This document shows positions 1-7,716 of a stretch of 64,000 nt of DNA, one piece after another. Under the pieces are notes generated by a model. The model was given only the letters and a program-made list of their open reading frames with translations, was not told where the DNA came from and made no database searches. Numbering within the stretch: position 1 is the stretch's first letter; each line of letters starts with the position of its first letter. The stretch spans positions 2,587,501 through 2,651,500 of the forward strand of contig NC_015958.1 of the NCBI RefSeq assembly GCF_000147695.2, written 5' to 3'. Source of the DNA: Thermoanaerobacter wiegelii Rt8.B1. GTDB lineage: Bacteria > Bacillota > Thermoanaerobacteria > Thermoanaerobacterales > Thermoanaerobacteraceae. Position numbers and translations under genes: made by a program.

Positions 1-24
1 TTCAGCCAGTACAAATCTCTTCAT
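1..24 (-). CDS. 5' end of a gene running off the left edge; possible IscB/IsrB-like (RRXRR) nuclease
   Basis: Only eight codons are inside the window, reading MKRFVLAE from an ATG at 24. A GTGAGG stretch precedes the ATG with very short spacing, so the start is not certain. IscB and IsrB proteins typically open with a short strand of the form M-x-V-F-V-L-x-x followed by PLMP, and this fragment has the same pattern. The long structured RNA directly upstream on the same strand fits the gene arrangement of those proteins, where the guide RNA is encoded just before the ORF. The assignment is inference from eight residues plus context. Any other protein starting this way remains possible. Confidence 0.35.
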
Positions 25-59
25 ACCTCACTTAAAAGGCAAGGTATTGCAAAACCCAT

Positions 60-345
60 ACTGACCTATGCTCGACTATTATAGATACCTTAGAAACCTT
101 ATGCACTTTGCATAAGGCCTCCAGTCTAAGTACATGACGTACTTCGACCTGCGGCACCTATAATAGTCTTAGCTCGACTATAATACATCCTTTTTAGCCT
201 TAAAATTAAGGCTCTACATGGACATATTATAATCTGCCCGCCGACTAGCATCCGACCTTTTGATCGAATACCAATCTTTGGCCGACCATCACAGAACTTG
301 CGTCCTGTGATGATCTTGGCTCGACCATTACGAACCTTACACTAT
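60..345 (-). ncRNA. Large structured RNA of tandem long hairpins, HEARO/omega-RNA-like
   Basis: Read on the minus strand, four consecutive stems form without any unpaired position in their helices. Stem D (284-315) has 14 bp with a GCAA tetraloop. Stem C (243-276) has 15 bp, five of them G-U, with an AAAA loop. Stem B pairs 220-234 with 176-190 (15 bp) and encloses the hairpin 196-213. Stem A pairs 153-168 with 74-89 (16 bp) and encloses two hairpins at 125-148 and 97-117. The linkers between stems are similar (CGAGCCAA, GGCCAAA, GGCGGGCA, GAGCTAA, GAGCATA). G-U pairs form only if the minus strand is the RNA. The position immediately before an ORF resembling IscB/IsrB suggests a HEARO-type guide RNA. 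A weak TATAAT at 344-349 lacks a good -35. The structure is seen; the family name is inference. Confidence 0.6.
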
Positions 346-404
346 TATATTGCCCTTTTTGTCTTTTTATATTCATTTGTTTTTAAAAAAATTTTAAAGG
401 ACAC

Positions 405-483
405 TCTCATCCTTATGTCATTCTAGTATTCTCTTCGCCTTCGCTGCGCTCCGGCTTAGAATGACACGTATAAAGGAATGAGA
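405..483. repeat. Short inverted-repeat (MITE/REP-like) element
   Basis: Inner arms TGTCATTCTA (416-425) and TAGAATGACA (457-466) are a perfect 10-bp inverted repeat around a GC-rich centre containing CTTCGCTGCGCTCCGG. Outer arms at 405-416 and 470-483 (TCTCATCCTTAT against ATAAAGGAATGAGA) extend the symmetry imperfectly. A related core, CTTCGCTGCGCTCAAGATGACA, recurs at 41577-41597 in this window, so this looks like a dispersed non-coding repeat. No ORF lies inside it. Confidence 0.55.
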
Positions 484-548
484 TACCCACTTTTTTAGTT
501 TAAGCTAAAGCTCTTAGTGAAAACAAAGGAACTGTACTTCATTTTAAA

Positions 549-1193
549 TTATACAGAATATTGATAATTTAAAGCAATTACTTTTGGCTCACTTTCTAGA
601 TCTTTCTTAGTAATACCCATTTCTGTGGATAAAATCTTTTTGCCACCTGTCATATCCAAAAAGTTATCCACAGTATCAATAGGGAAATTAATAAACTCCG
701 TTTTATAGTGCATTGGTATAGTTATTTTAGGCTTTAACTGGTTCATCACTTCTACCGCTTGTTTTGCATCAATTGTATAATAGCCTCCAACAGGAATGAG
801 TAGAACATCAACTGGTCCTATTTCTTCAACTTGCTTTTCTGTTAAAACATGTCCCAAATCTCCCATGTGACAGACTCTGATTCCATCAATATCAAAGACA
901 AAAACTATATTTTTACCTCTTTTTGCACCATGTTCGTCATCGTGAAATGTATTTACACCTTTTATGTTGATACCTTTTATATTATGTTCTCCTACTGTGT
1001 CAACAATATCAAAGTTTCCCTTTACTGCTTTAAAGTAATTGTGGTCAAAATGGGAATGAGAAGATGTCACAATGTCTGCCTTCACATTTGGCATAGGATA
1101 GCCAACCGACTCATCAAAAGGGTCTGTAACAATAACCGTGCCTTTCTCAGATGTCAACTTAAAGCTCGAATGTCCCAACCATTTTATATTCAT
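549..1193 (-). CDS. Metal-dependent hydrolase, metallo-beta-lactamase fold (UPF0173/YtkL type)
   Basis: A 214-residue single-domain metallo-beta-lactamase protein. The metal-binding signature H-x-H-x-D-H is at about residues 46-51 (SSHSHFDH), with further likely ligands in HMGDLGH near residue 100 and the C-terminal IPMHYKTE. The size and the N-terminal NIKWLGHSSFKL match the UPF0173 hydrolase family, whose substrate is not established. The ATG at 1193 is chosen over an upstream GTG because AGGAGGT at 1200-1206 is correctly spaced for it and the GTG lies inside that ribosome site. It is downstream of argS on the same strand but separated by the argS terminator. Confidence 0.85.
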   Translation of the reverse strand: MNIKWLGHSSFKLTSEKGTVIVTDPFDESVGYPMPNVKADIVTSSHSHFDHNYFKAVKGNFDIVDTVGEHNIKGINIKGVNTFHDDEHGAKRGKNIVFVFDIDGIRVCHMGDLGHVLTEKQVEEIGPVDVLLIPVGGYYTIDAKQAVEVMNQLKPKITIPMHYKTEFINFPIDTVDNFLDMTGGKKILSTEMGITKKDLESEPKVIALNYQYSV

Positions 1194-1228
1194 AAAAAAC
1201 ACCTCCTAACCATATTATACCACAAAAT

Positions 1229-1249
1229 AAAGGCGGAAAAACCGCCTTT
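1229..1249 (-). terminator. Terminator after argS
   Basis: AAAGGCGG-TTTTT-CCGCCTTT hairpin on the minus strand, touching the argS stop codon and followed by ATTTTGTGG. It separates argS from the downstream hydrolase gene. Confidence 0.75.
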
Positions 1250-2937
1250 TACATTCTCTCTGGTGCTGTTATTTTCAATATATCTAAAGCGTTCTTTATA
1301 ACAGTCTTTACTGCTAATATGAGCACAAACCTTGCTTTCATCAAATCCTCTTCTACGCCTTTTACTCTATGACTGTTATAAAAAGAATGGAAAAGCGATG
1401 CTACATCAAGTACGTACCTCGTAATTCTGTGAGGTGCCAATGTCTTTGCAGCAATAGTAATTTCTTCAGGGAAATATGCCAATTTTTTAATTAATTCTTT
1501 TTCCTCTTCTTCTTTTAAAAGGCTTAAATCTACTTCATCTATATTATCTATCTTTACACCCTCTTCTTCTAACTGCCTTATTATGGAGCAAATCCTCGCA
1601 TGGGCATACTGCACATAAAATACTGGATTTTCATTCGATTGCTCTTTAGCCAAGTCAAGGTCAAAATCAATGGGACTGTCTGCAGACCTTAAGTTGAAAA
1701 AGAATCTTGCTGCATCTTTGCCCACTTCATCTATTAAATCTCGTAGTGTCACCATTCTGCCTGTCCTTTTGGACATTCTAACAACTTGACCGCCTTCTAT
1801 GAGTTTTACAAGCTGCATTAAAACAACGTCAAGCCTGTCAGGGTCTATGCCAAGTGCCTGCATCGCTCCTTTCATAGGAGCAACATGGCCATGGTGATCC
1901 GCACCCCAAACATTTATAACCCAATCAAATCCGCGAGTTATAAATTTATTTTTATGATATGCAATATCAGATGCAAGGTAAGTAGGGATTCCATTAGACC
2001 TAACTAATACATCGTCTTTTTCTGCGCCAAATAATGTCATTTTAAACCACAAAGCCCCGTCTTTTTCGTAAGTATACCCTTTTTGCTTAAGATCTTCAAT
2101 TACTTTATGCACTTCTCCGCTGTCATAAAGAGATTGCTCAGAAAACCACACGTCATATTCTATACCGTAAAGAGCTAAATCCTCTTTTATTTTTTCTAAA
2201 TTTTCCTTAAGTCCATATTCTATGAGGGCCCTTCTTCTCTCTTCTGATGGCGCATCTTTATATTTATCTCCGTATATTTCTAAAAACTCTCTCGCTCTAT
2301 CTATTATGTCCTCTCCGTGATAGCCTCCTTCGGGCACTTCAGCAGGTATGCCCAATAATTGCAGGTATCTTGCCTCAAGTGAATATCCGAACTTCTCTAT
2401 CTGATTTCCTGCGTCGTTTATATAAAATTCCCTTGTAACATCGTATCCTGCATAGTCAAGTACTGACGCCAAGGCATCTCCCAAAGCACCGCCTCTTGCA
2501 TTTCCCATATGCATAGGACCCGTCGGATTTGCCGATACAAATTCCACTTGTACTTTCTTGCCATTCCCAATGTTTACTCGTCCATAATCTTTCCCTCGTT
2601 CATAAACGAGCTTTAAAGTTTCTTCCAAAAATTTATCCTTCAAAAAGAAATTGATAAAGCCAGGTCCTGCGATTTCAATCCTTTCTATAAAAGTATTTGA
2701 AGGGTCCATTTTTGAAACAATGATTTCCGCAATTTTCTTAGGGGGCATTTTAGCCTGCTTTGCTATTACCATCGCTGTGTTTATTGCAAGGTCACCGTGT
2801 TGTTTTTCTTTTGGCTCCTCTATTTCTATCTCTGGAATAACCTCTATATTCATCAAACCTTCTTTTACAGAATTCTTAATAGCGATAGTCACCATGTCTT
2901 TTATTTCATCTTTTACTTTTTGTATAATGTTTTCCAA
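1249..2937 (-). CDS. argS: Arginyl-tRNA synthetase
   Basis: Class I aminoacyl-tRNA synthetase of 562 residues, the usual size for bacterial ArgRS, charging tRNA-Arg with arginine in the cytoplasm. Visible signatures are the N-terminal Arg-tRNA-synthetase domain with KQHGDLAIN, the HIGH-type motif in ANPTGPMHMGNARGG near residue 140, and the KMSKS-like MSKRTGRM near residue 390. The C-terminal DALR anticodon domain ends ITAPERM, typical of the family. It starts one base after the stop region of the DUF1934 gene, so the two are translationally linked. The ddl-ywiB-argS run is a likely operon, and ywiB-argS is also a pair in Bacillus. Confidence 0.97.
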   Translation of the reverse strand: MENIIQKVKDEIKDMVTIAIKNSVKEGLMNIEVIPEIEIEEPKEKQHGDLAINTAMVIAKQAKMPPKKIAEIIVSKMDPSNTFIERIEIAGPGFINFFLKDKFLEETLKLVYERGKDYGRVNIGNGKKVQVEFVSANPTGPMHMGNARGGALGDALASVLDYAGYDVTREFYINDAGNQIEKFGYSLEARYLQLLGIPAEVPEGGYHGEDIIDRAREFLEIYGDKYKDAPSEERRRALIEYGLKENLEKIKEDLALYGIEYDVWFSEQSLYDSGEVHKVIEDLKQKGYTYEKDGALWFKMTLFGAEKDDVLVRSNGIPTYLASDIAYHKNKFITRGFDWVINVWGADHHGHVAPMKGAMQALGIDPDRLDVVLMQLVKLIEGGQVVRMSKRTGRMVTLRDLIDEVGKDAARFFFNLRSADSPIDFDLDLAKEQSNENPVFYVQYAHARICSIIRQLEEEGVKIDNIDEVDLSLLKEEEEKELIKKLAYFPEEITIAAKTLAPHRITRYVLDVASLFHSFYNSHRVKGVEEDLMKARFVLILAVKTVIKNALDILKITAPERM

Positions 2938-2938
2938 A

Positions 2939-3361
2939 TCAGTTTACCTCCCGCACTTTTAAGTATAGTTCATTATTACTCACAGTCTTGTTATTAAGGT
3001 CAAGAGCATATTTTATAGTAATCTCACCACCAGCTTCCGACATAGCCACTTTTACATCTGTTGGCAGTATTCCTAAAGGAATTTTCCCATAAGGAGTATC
3101 ATAGTCCGATTCGTATCTTTTGTTTTTCTCAAAAACCATTTTCGATTTGTTAGTACCAAACCGCAATAATGTAACTTTGTCTTCTGTAATTTTTAAAGTA
3201 GTAGTAGTTCCATCCATTCCTGATAGTTCACTTTCTTCATATACTACATAAAAGGTATTGCCTTTAATATAGAAACTACCCTCTGTAATAAGTTCTATTG
3301 TATCAGATTCATTTTGATCGTTTTTTTGAGTACCTTTTACAGATATAATCGCTTTTTTCAA
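2939..3361 (-). CDS. ywiB: DUF1934 family beta-barrel protein, YwiB-like
   Basis: A 140-residue protein with no signal peptide, rich in beta-strand patterns and containing the segment YESDYDTPYGKIPLGI, characteristic of DUF1934/YwiB (a small lipocalin-like beta-barrel of unknown function). It lies directly upstream of argS with essentially no gap, as ywiB does in Bacillus subtilis, and 27 bases downstream of ddl. The function is unknown; the family call rests on sequence pattern and conserved position. Confidence 0.75.
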   Translation of the reverse strand: MKKAIISVKGTQKNDQNESDTIELITEGSFYIKGNTFYVVYEESELSGMDGTTTTLKITEDKVTLLRFGTNKSKMVFEKNKRYESDYDTPYGKIPLGILPTDVKVAMSEAGGEITIKYALDLNNKTVSNNELYLKVREVN

Positions 3362-3388
3362 TTACCTCTCCCCTTCTTCCCTTATTTC

Positions 3389-4468
3389 TCACCATTCCCT
3401 ACATTTTTCATTATAGCTCTCTATCGCTAAGTTTATAAGTTCGTCCAATAATATTGAATACGGCTTTCCACTTACTTCCCACAGTTTAGGATACATGCTT
3501 ATTTTCGTAAACCCAGGAATGGTATTAACTTCATTTAGATAAAGGGTACCTGTGTTTCTATCCATCAAAAAGTCTACTCGCGCCATACCTCTCAAATCCA
3601 ACGCCTTATATGCTTTTATAGCCAATTGTCTTACCTCTTCCATTTTTTCATCTGGAAGTGGTGCAGGTATTAAGAGAAGAGATTTACCCCCATCAAAATA
3701 TTTAGCATTATAATCATAAAATTCATTAGAAGGAACAATTTCTCCTGCAATAGAGGCTTGCGGATTTTCGTTACCTAGCACGGAACATTCAATTTCCCTA
3801 GCATCTATTCCTCTTTCTATCAACAATTTTCTATCATATTTTGCAGCTAATTTCAAGGCCCCAGGAAGTTCTTCCTCATTGTGGACTTTGGTAATACCAA
3901 CACTAGAACCTAAATTAGCAGGTTTTACAAAGCACGGATATCCCAAGTGTTCAACTTTTTTCTTTATAGCTTCTAAGTCTTCAATCTCTTTTCTATATAC
4001 TACTACAAAATCAGGTGTAGGTAGCCCCGCTTCCTTAAAAATCCTTTTTGTGAAAACTTTATCCATGCATAAAGCAGAAGAAAGCACATTAGCTCCTACA
4101 TAAGGTATATCTAATAATTCTAAAAGCCCTTGTATAGTCCCATCTTCTCCATTAGGTCCATGCAAAACAGGAAATACCACGTCTATAGGATAAAAACCAT
4201 TTTTTCCGTCTTCGAAAGTTATTATTCCTCTATACTTCGTAGAAGCTCCCATAGTTGCAGGAATTCCTTCTTTTTCCCATTCTCCGGTTTCTATTTTTTC
4301 TACATCTCCTCTATATAAATACCATTCTCCTTTTTTTGTAATACCTATCATGTAAATCTCGTATTTATCTTTATCAAGGTTGTTTATTATAGACTTTGCA
4401 GACATTAAAGAGACTTCATGTTCTCCCGATTGTCCACCAAATAAAACAGCTATTTTCTTCTTCGCCAT
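3389..4468 (-). CDS. ddl: D-alanine--D-alanine ligase
   Basis: ATP-grasp ligase of 359 residues making the D-Ala-D-Ala dipeptide for peptidoglycan precursors. It shows the N-terminal AVLFGGQSGEHEVSL, the substrate loop VLHGPNGEDGTIQG, the ATP-grasp segment CFVKPANLGSSVGI and the metal-binding C-terminal MARVDFLMD...LNEVNTIPGFT. The ATG at 4468 is preferred to an upstream GTG at 4483 because GGAG lies nine bases before the ATG and none fits the GTG. VanA-type ligases share the fold, but nothing resembling a vancomycin-resistance cluster is nearby. Confidence 0.95.
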   Translation of the reverse strand: MAKKKIAVLFGGQSGEHEVSLMSAKSIINNLDKDKYEIYMIGITKKGEWYLYRGDVEKIETGEWEKEGIPATMGASTKYRGIITFEDGKNGFYPIDVVFPVLHGPNGEDGTIQGLLELLDIPYVGANVLSSALCMDKVFTKRIFKEAGLPTPDFVVVYRKEIEDLEAIKKKVEHLGYPCFVKPANLGSSVGITKVHNEEELPGALKLAAKYDRKLLIERGIDAREIECSVLGNENPQASIAGEIVPSNEFYDYNAKYFDGGKSLLLIPAPLPDEKMEEVRQLAIKAYKALDLRGMARVDFLMDRNTGTLYLNEVNTIPGFTKISMYPKLWEVSGKPYSILLDELINLAIESYNEKCREW

Positions 4469-4556
4469 TCTCTCACACTCCACTAATTTTTCTTACATTA
4501 TCTTTATTCTACTCTTTTAAGAATATGTATTCAAGAAAAATTTTTTTATAAATTTA

Positions 4557-4591
4557 AAGCCGGGAAAGAAGAAGTTTTTCTTCCCCGGCTT
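4557..4591 (-). terminator. Terminator after the SASP gene
   Basis: Long hairpin with arms AAGCCGGGGAAGAA and TTCTTTCCCGGCTT, followed on the minus strand by an A/T-rich tract. It ends the SASP transcript before ddl. Confidence 0.75.
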
Positions 4592-4600
4592 GGTGGGCAT

Positions 4601-4798
4601 TTAGAAGGTGGTATTTCCGTTGTTATAATTTTCTACAAGCATTTTTTCTGCTTTTTCGATTGCAAGTTTTACAAGATTACCGCAATTTCTAGAAGAAACA
4701 CTTCCCCAACCTTCCTTCATTACTGTGTCGTAAACGCCGAGTTCTTTAGCCAACTCATATTTAAGTTGGTCAGACATTAAGCCTCTGCGTCTACCCAT
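4601..4798 (-). CDS. Small acid-soluble spore protein, alpha/beta type
   Basis: A 65-residue DNA-binding spore-core protein. It carries the two conserved alpha/beta SASP segments: an N-terminal [10 protein letters not shown] (containing the GPR protease site region) and the C-terminal [13 protein letters not shown]. Such proteins coat spore DNA and protect it from UV and heat, and are degraded by GPR on germination. The gene has its own ribosome site (AGGAGGGG) and is followed by a strong terminator, so it is monocistronic. The upstream 60 bases contain a loose sigma-G-like ACATA...CAAAATA arrangement, not strong enough to annotate separately. Confidence 0.93.
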   Translation of the reverse strand: MGRRRGLMSDQLKYELAKELGVYDTVMKEGWGSVSSRNCGNLVKLAIEKAEKMLVENYNNGNTTF

Positions 4799-4864
4799 TT
4801 TTATCCCCTCCTTCTTTTGCCCTACACTTATTTTGCGCCTTTAAAAGCACTTTTATGTTATGGA

Positions 4865-6198
4865 CTACATGGTCAAATCTCCATGTTCTGTTTTTATAAC
4901 CTTTAAAATTTTTTCTTCATTTCCATTTAACGCATTTATATACACGTAAAATGTATCACCTTTGTATGTTCCTTTAAATTCGTAAGCCAATACTTCTTTT
5001 CCGCCCTCCAAAGGAATGAGTGTTAATCTTGTTCCTTCTATTTTTAAGTTTTTATTTACTTTTTGCTCCGCTTCTTTTTCCGTAAGCTTTGGCTTTTCTA
5101 ATTTTCTCTCCGTATGATTCATGTAGTAAGCTGTAGCGTCAAATCCGATTATGTCACCATTGTCAAGTGCCACTTTCACTTTGACAATGTCTGGATACAA
5201 ATATACCTCATCTTGTACAGGAACAAAATTAAACTGTACACTACCATCCGCCTTCATAGAATAAGTACTTTCCACGTTTTTGAAACCGTGTTTTTCTAAA
5301 AATTTTTTAGCATACTGCAAAGCTTGTGATTGAGAAATATTTATTTTATTCACACTTCTCTGGTCCATCATCCATACAACATATCCACCTTTTTGACTGA
5401 CATTTATATAAACAGGTAATTTACCTGGAGATTTTAATTCTATCCCATAAGCTTTTATTTTTCCATTGTTAGGACTATACTTGTTTTGTGATTCTACAGG
5501 CTTTCCATAAAAATCTTTTGCTATTTGTAAAGCTCTATCGTAAGAAACTTCTTTCCCAACTAAACCTTTAGGTGTAGTTTTTGCTAAACTTTCAGAAAAA
5601 GGGCCGTCATATATCAAAGTAGGGTAATTCGTCATAGTCTGATTGACACTACTCATTTTTACATTTAAAATTTTACTATCAATCTCACCCATTTTTTGTG
5701 TACCTTTTTGACGTAAGTTTCCAAGTTCATATCCACCTTGAATTTTTTTCTTAAGTCTTGTAAGTTTTTACCTAAAAACACTGCATAATTCTGTAATTTC
5801 GTAAGGGTTGCTAAATCTTGTTGTGATAATTTTTGCCCTGAAGCAACTTTTTTTGTAAGACTGTAAGCGTAATCGCCAATTTGTGTCAAAAACTTTGAAG
5901 TATTATCTATTTCAGGCTGCCCTATAGGAAGTTGATTTAAGTGCTCTTGCCCTGAAAAAGCTTCCCTCCATATTTCATCTAAAATAGGAATAGCGGTTTT
6001 ATCTGAAGAAGCTACCATTAGTTTTCCCATAGAAGTTTCGATGTTCTCTACGTTAGACACCAATTGATAAAAAGACCTATCGTATTGTGCTTGTAAATAC
6101 CTGTGATAAGAAATTTTCTCAATATATTGTCTATATCCCCATGCTCCGAGGATTAATATTAAAATTAAAGCAAAAGCCGTCAAGCCTCGTTTTAACAT
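4865..6198 (-). pseudogene. ypeB: Germination protein YpeB, split by a frameshift
   Basis: YpeB is the partner that stabilises and localises the cortex-lytic enzyme SleB. Here it is in two pieces. The 5' piece (6198 to 5665, 177 aa) has the N-terminal membrane anchor and coil. The 3' piece (5692 to 4865, 275 aa) holds the C-terminal PepSY-like repeats. The frames meet at the run CACAAAAAATGGG near 5690. One extra A would read straight through as V-H-K-K-M-G-E and give about 445 residues, the normal YpeB length. The gene follows sleB by nine bases, the standard sleB-ypeB operon. The cause could be real mutation, sequencing error, or, less likely, -1 slippage on the A run. Confidence 0.85.
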
Positions 6199-6207
6199 TT
6201 TTTCACC

Positions 6208-6918
6208 TCACCTTGCAAAGATATGGCTGCCTATTTGGGTTATAATTGGCCTGTTAAATATCCAATAACTTGTCACTCTCGCAGCGTTGTAATAATACAA
6301 GGCACCACCAGTAGGGTCCCATCCAGCAATTGCATCTCTTGCCGCCCTTATGCTGTCATTTGTAGGAGGTAGCCACATTTGACCATCATCTACTGCAGAA
6401 AAAGCCCCAGGTTGAAATATAACACCTGCTATAGTTTTTGGAAACCTCGGGTCTCTTACTCTATTCATCACCACAGCTCCAACTGCAACTTTTCCAATAT
6501 AAGGTTCCCCTCTCGCTTCTCCATTTATAAGCATTGCTAAAAGGTAAACATCGTCATTTGTGGTGACAGAGGAAGAAGCCTGATAAGCCGCTAAATCTTG
6601 AGCAGTAGTTGTAAAACCTAAAGCTACTTTTGTATCGTCATCTACAATTCCAGTAACTCTGAGTCCATTATATGCTTGAAATTTCCGAACTGCCAGCCAC
6701 GTTCTAACCCCAAAAAATCCATCTACAGCTCCCGTATAATATCCCCAGTCTTTAAGCCGTGCTTGCACTTTTGCAACATCACTACCTGTATTTCCCCAAT
6801 AAAGGTTAGACATAGCTGTTTTGGTCAAATCATAAGCCGCATACTCAAAAACTGCTGTTATAAAAATAGCCAAAACTGTTATTATAATCTTTATGCGGAG
6901 AATAAAATCTATTTTCAT
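6208..6918 (-). CDS. sleB: Spore cortex-lytic enzyme SleB
   Basis: A 236-residue secreted lytic transglycosylase that cuts cortex peptidoglycan during germination. In order: an N-terminal hydrophobic segment (about residues 8-28), a peptidoglycan-binding domain of the PG_binding_1 type (LYWGNTGSDVAKVQARL to DDDTKVALGF, about 39-102), and a C-terminal Hydrolase_2 domain beginning LLAMLINGEARGEPY, where the Glu of GEA is the expected catalytic residue. It ends with ITQIGSHIFAR. It lies immediately upstream of ypeB in the typical two-gene operon, with AGGAGGTTC as ribosome site. Confidence 0.94.
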   Translation of the reverse strand: MKIDFILRIKIIITVLAIFITAVFEYAAYDLTKTAMSNLYWGNTGSDVAKVQARLKDWGYYTGAVDGFFGVRTWLAVRKFQAYNGLRVTGIVDDDTKVALGFTTTAQDLAAYQASSSVTTNDDVYLLAMLINGEARGEPYIGKVAVGAVVMNRVRDPRFPKTIAGVIFQPGAFSAVDDGQMWLPPTNDSIRAARDAIAGWDPTGGALYYYNAARVTSYWIFNRPIITQIGSHIFAR

Positions 6919-7003
6919 TTTGAACCTCCTTTTCTTTGGTGCTTGTAAATATTTTTTGTAGTAGTAAAAGTATTATACGCTGTTTTTAATTTAAAAAATT
7001 AAA

Positions 7004-7020
7004 GCGCCCTTTAAGGCGCC
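7004..7020 (-). terminator. Terminator overlapping the spoIIR stop codon
   Basis: GGCGCC-TTAAA-GGGCGC on the minus strand followed by TTTAATTTTTT. The TAA stop at 7011-7013 lies in the loop, so the last codons of spoIIR form one arm. Confidence 0.75.
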
Positions 7021-7646
7021 TTCCATGCCACTTTAAATTTATTGTAATATTCCTCTATAATTTCAACTATTTTAAATTTAACTTTAGGTTTTTCTTTCTC
7101 AATAAGTTTCATTTCATCTTGAGAAAGATATTTAGCCACTTCCTCTGCAGTTTGTGTATCTGTAAACCCGTGGGTAACATCAATAAAACAAAGGGGAGGA
7201 AATATTACACACCACCAATTTTTACCTTCACCGTTTCCGATAACTACTTTAAGCGCATTATAATTCCCCGCAGGAAGAGTAATAGTTCCATAATACCGTG
7301 TAGGAAAATCAAAGGTGCCATAGGCAACTTTCACATCATAATTCTTACCCTCTCTACGAATTACTTCCTCTGCAACCTTTTTAATCTCCTCAATACTTTG
7401 CTTTATAATCCTTTCCGAATCTTTTACATCTTTTACATTTTCAAATTTAGGCGTTAAATCAACAAGTATAGCATCTCTAACCTTAAGTTTTAATTCCTGG
7501 TCTTCTTCGGAATCGCTGTTGGCAATCACATGAAACCTTATTAATTTGCGGGATAGGTCTTCTCTTTGCAAATTAGAAGCTTTAGCTCCATAAAAATTTG
7601 CTGCTATAATAATTGCTAATACCATCAATGCAATTAACCTTTTCAT
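7011..7646 (-). CDS. spoIIR: Stage II sporulation protein R
   Basis: A 211-residue secreted signalling protein of the forespore that activates SpoIIGA processing of pro-sigma-E in the mother cell. It has a cleavable N-terminal signal (MKRLIALMVLAIIIAANFYG), then the family hallmarks RFHVIANSDSEEDQELKLKVRDAIL and the central GNGEGKNWWCVIFPPLCFID. The ATG at 7646 is chosen because GGAGG sits correctly upstream of it; the longer reading starts inside that ribosome site. It stands alone between the gerA-type operon and sleB, with its terminator overlapping its own stop. Confidence 0.93.
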   Translation of the reverse strand: MKRLIALMVLAIIIAANFYGAKASNLQREDLSRKLIRFHVIANSDSEEDQELKLKVRDAILVDLTPKFENVKDVKDSERIIKQSIEEIKKVAEEVIRREGKNYDVKVAYGTFDFPTRYYGTITLPAGNYNALKVVIGNGEGKNWWCVIFPPLCFIDVTHGFTDTQTAEEVAKYLSQDEMKLIEKEKPKVKFKIVEIIEEYYNKFKVAWKAP

Positions 7647-7716
7647 AATTTTATCCTCCATCACAAATCTTTAGTTTAACTAAAGTATTACCAAATATAT
7701 TAAAAAATATACCCTT

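Noticed and set aside
60..345. CRISPR array as the explanation for the left-edge repeats
   Set aside because: There is no exact direct repeat of 24-40 bases with regular spacers; the repetition is of hairpins and short linkers.
849..1301. Plus-strand ORF of 150 codons opposite the hydrolase gene
   Set aside because: It lies across a well-supported minus-strand gene and its terminator, has no ribosome site and has an unnatural Cys/Tyr/Ile-rich composition.
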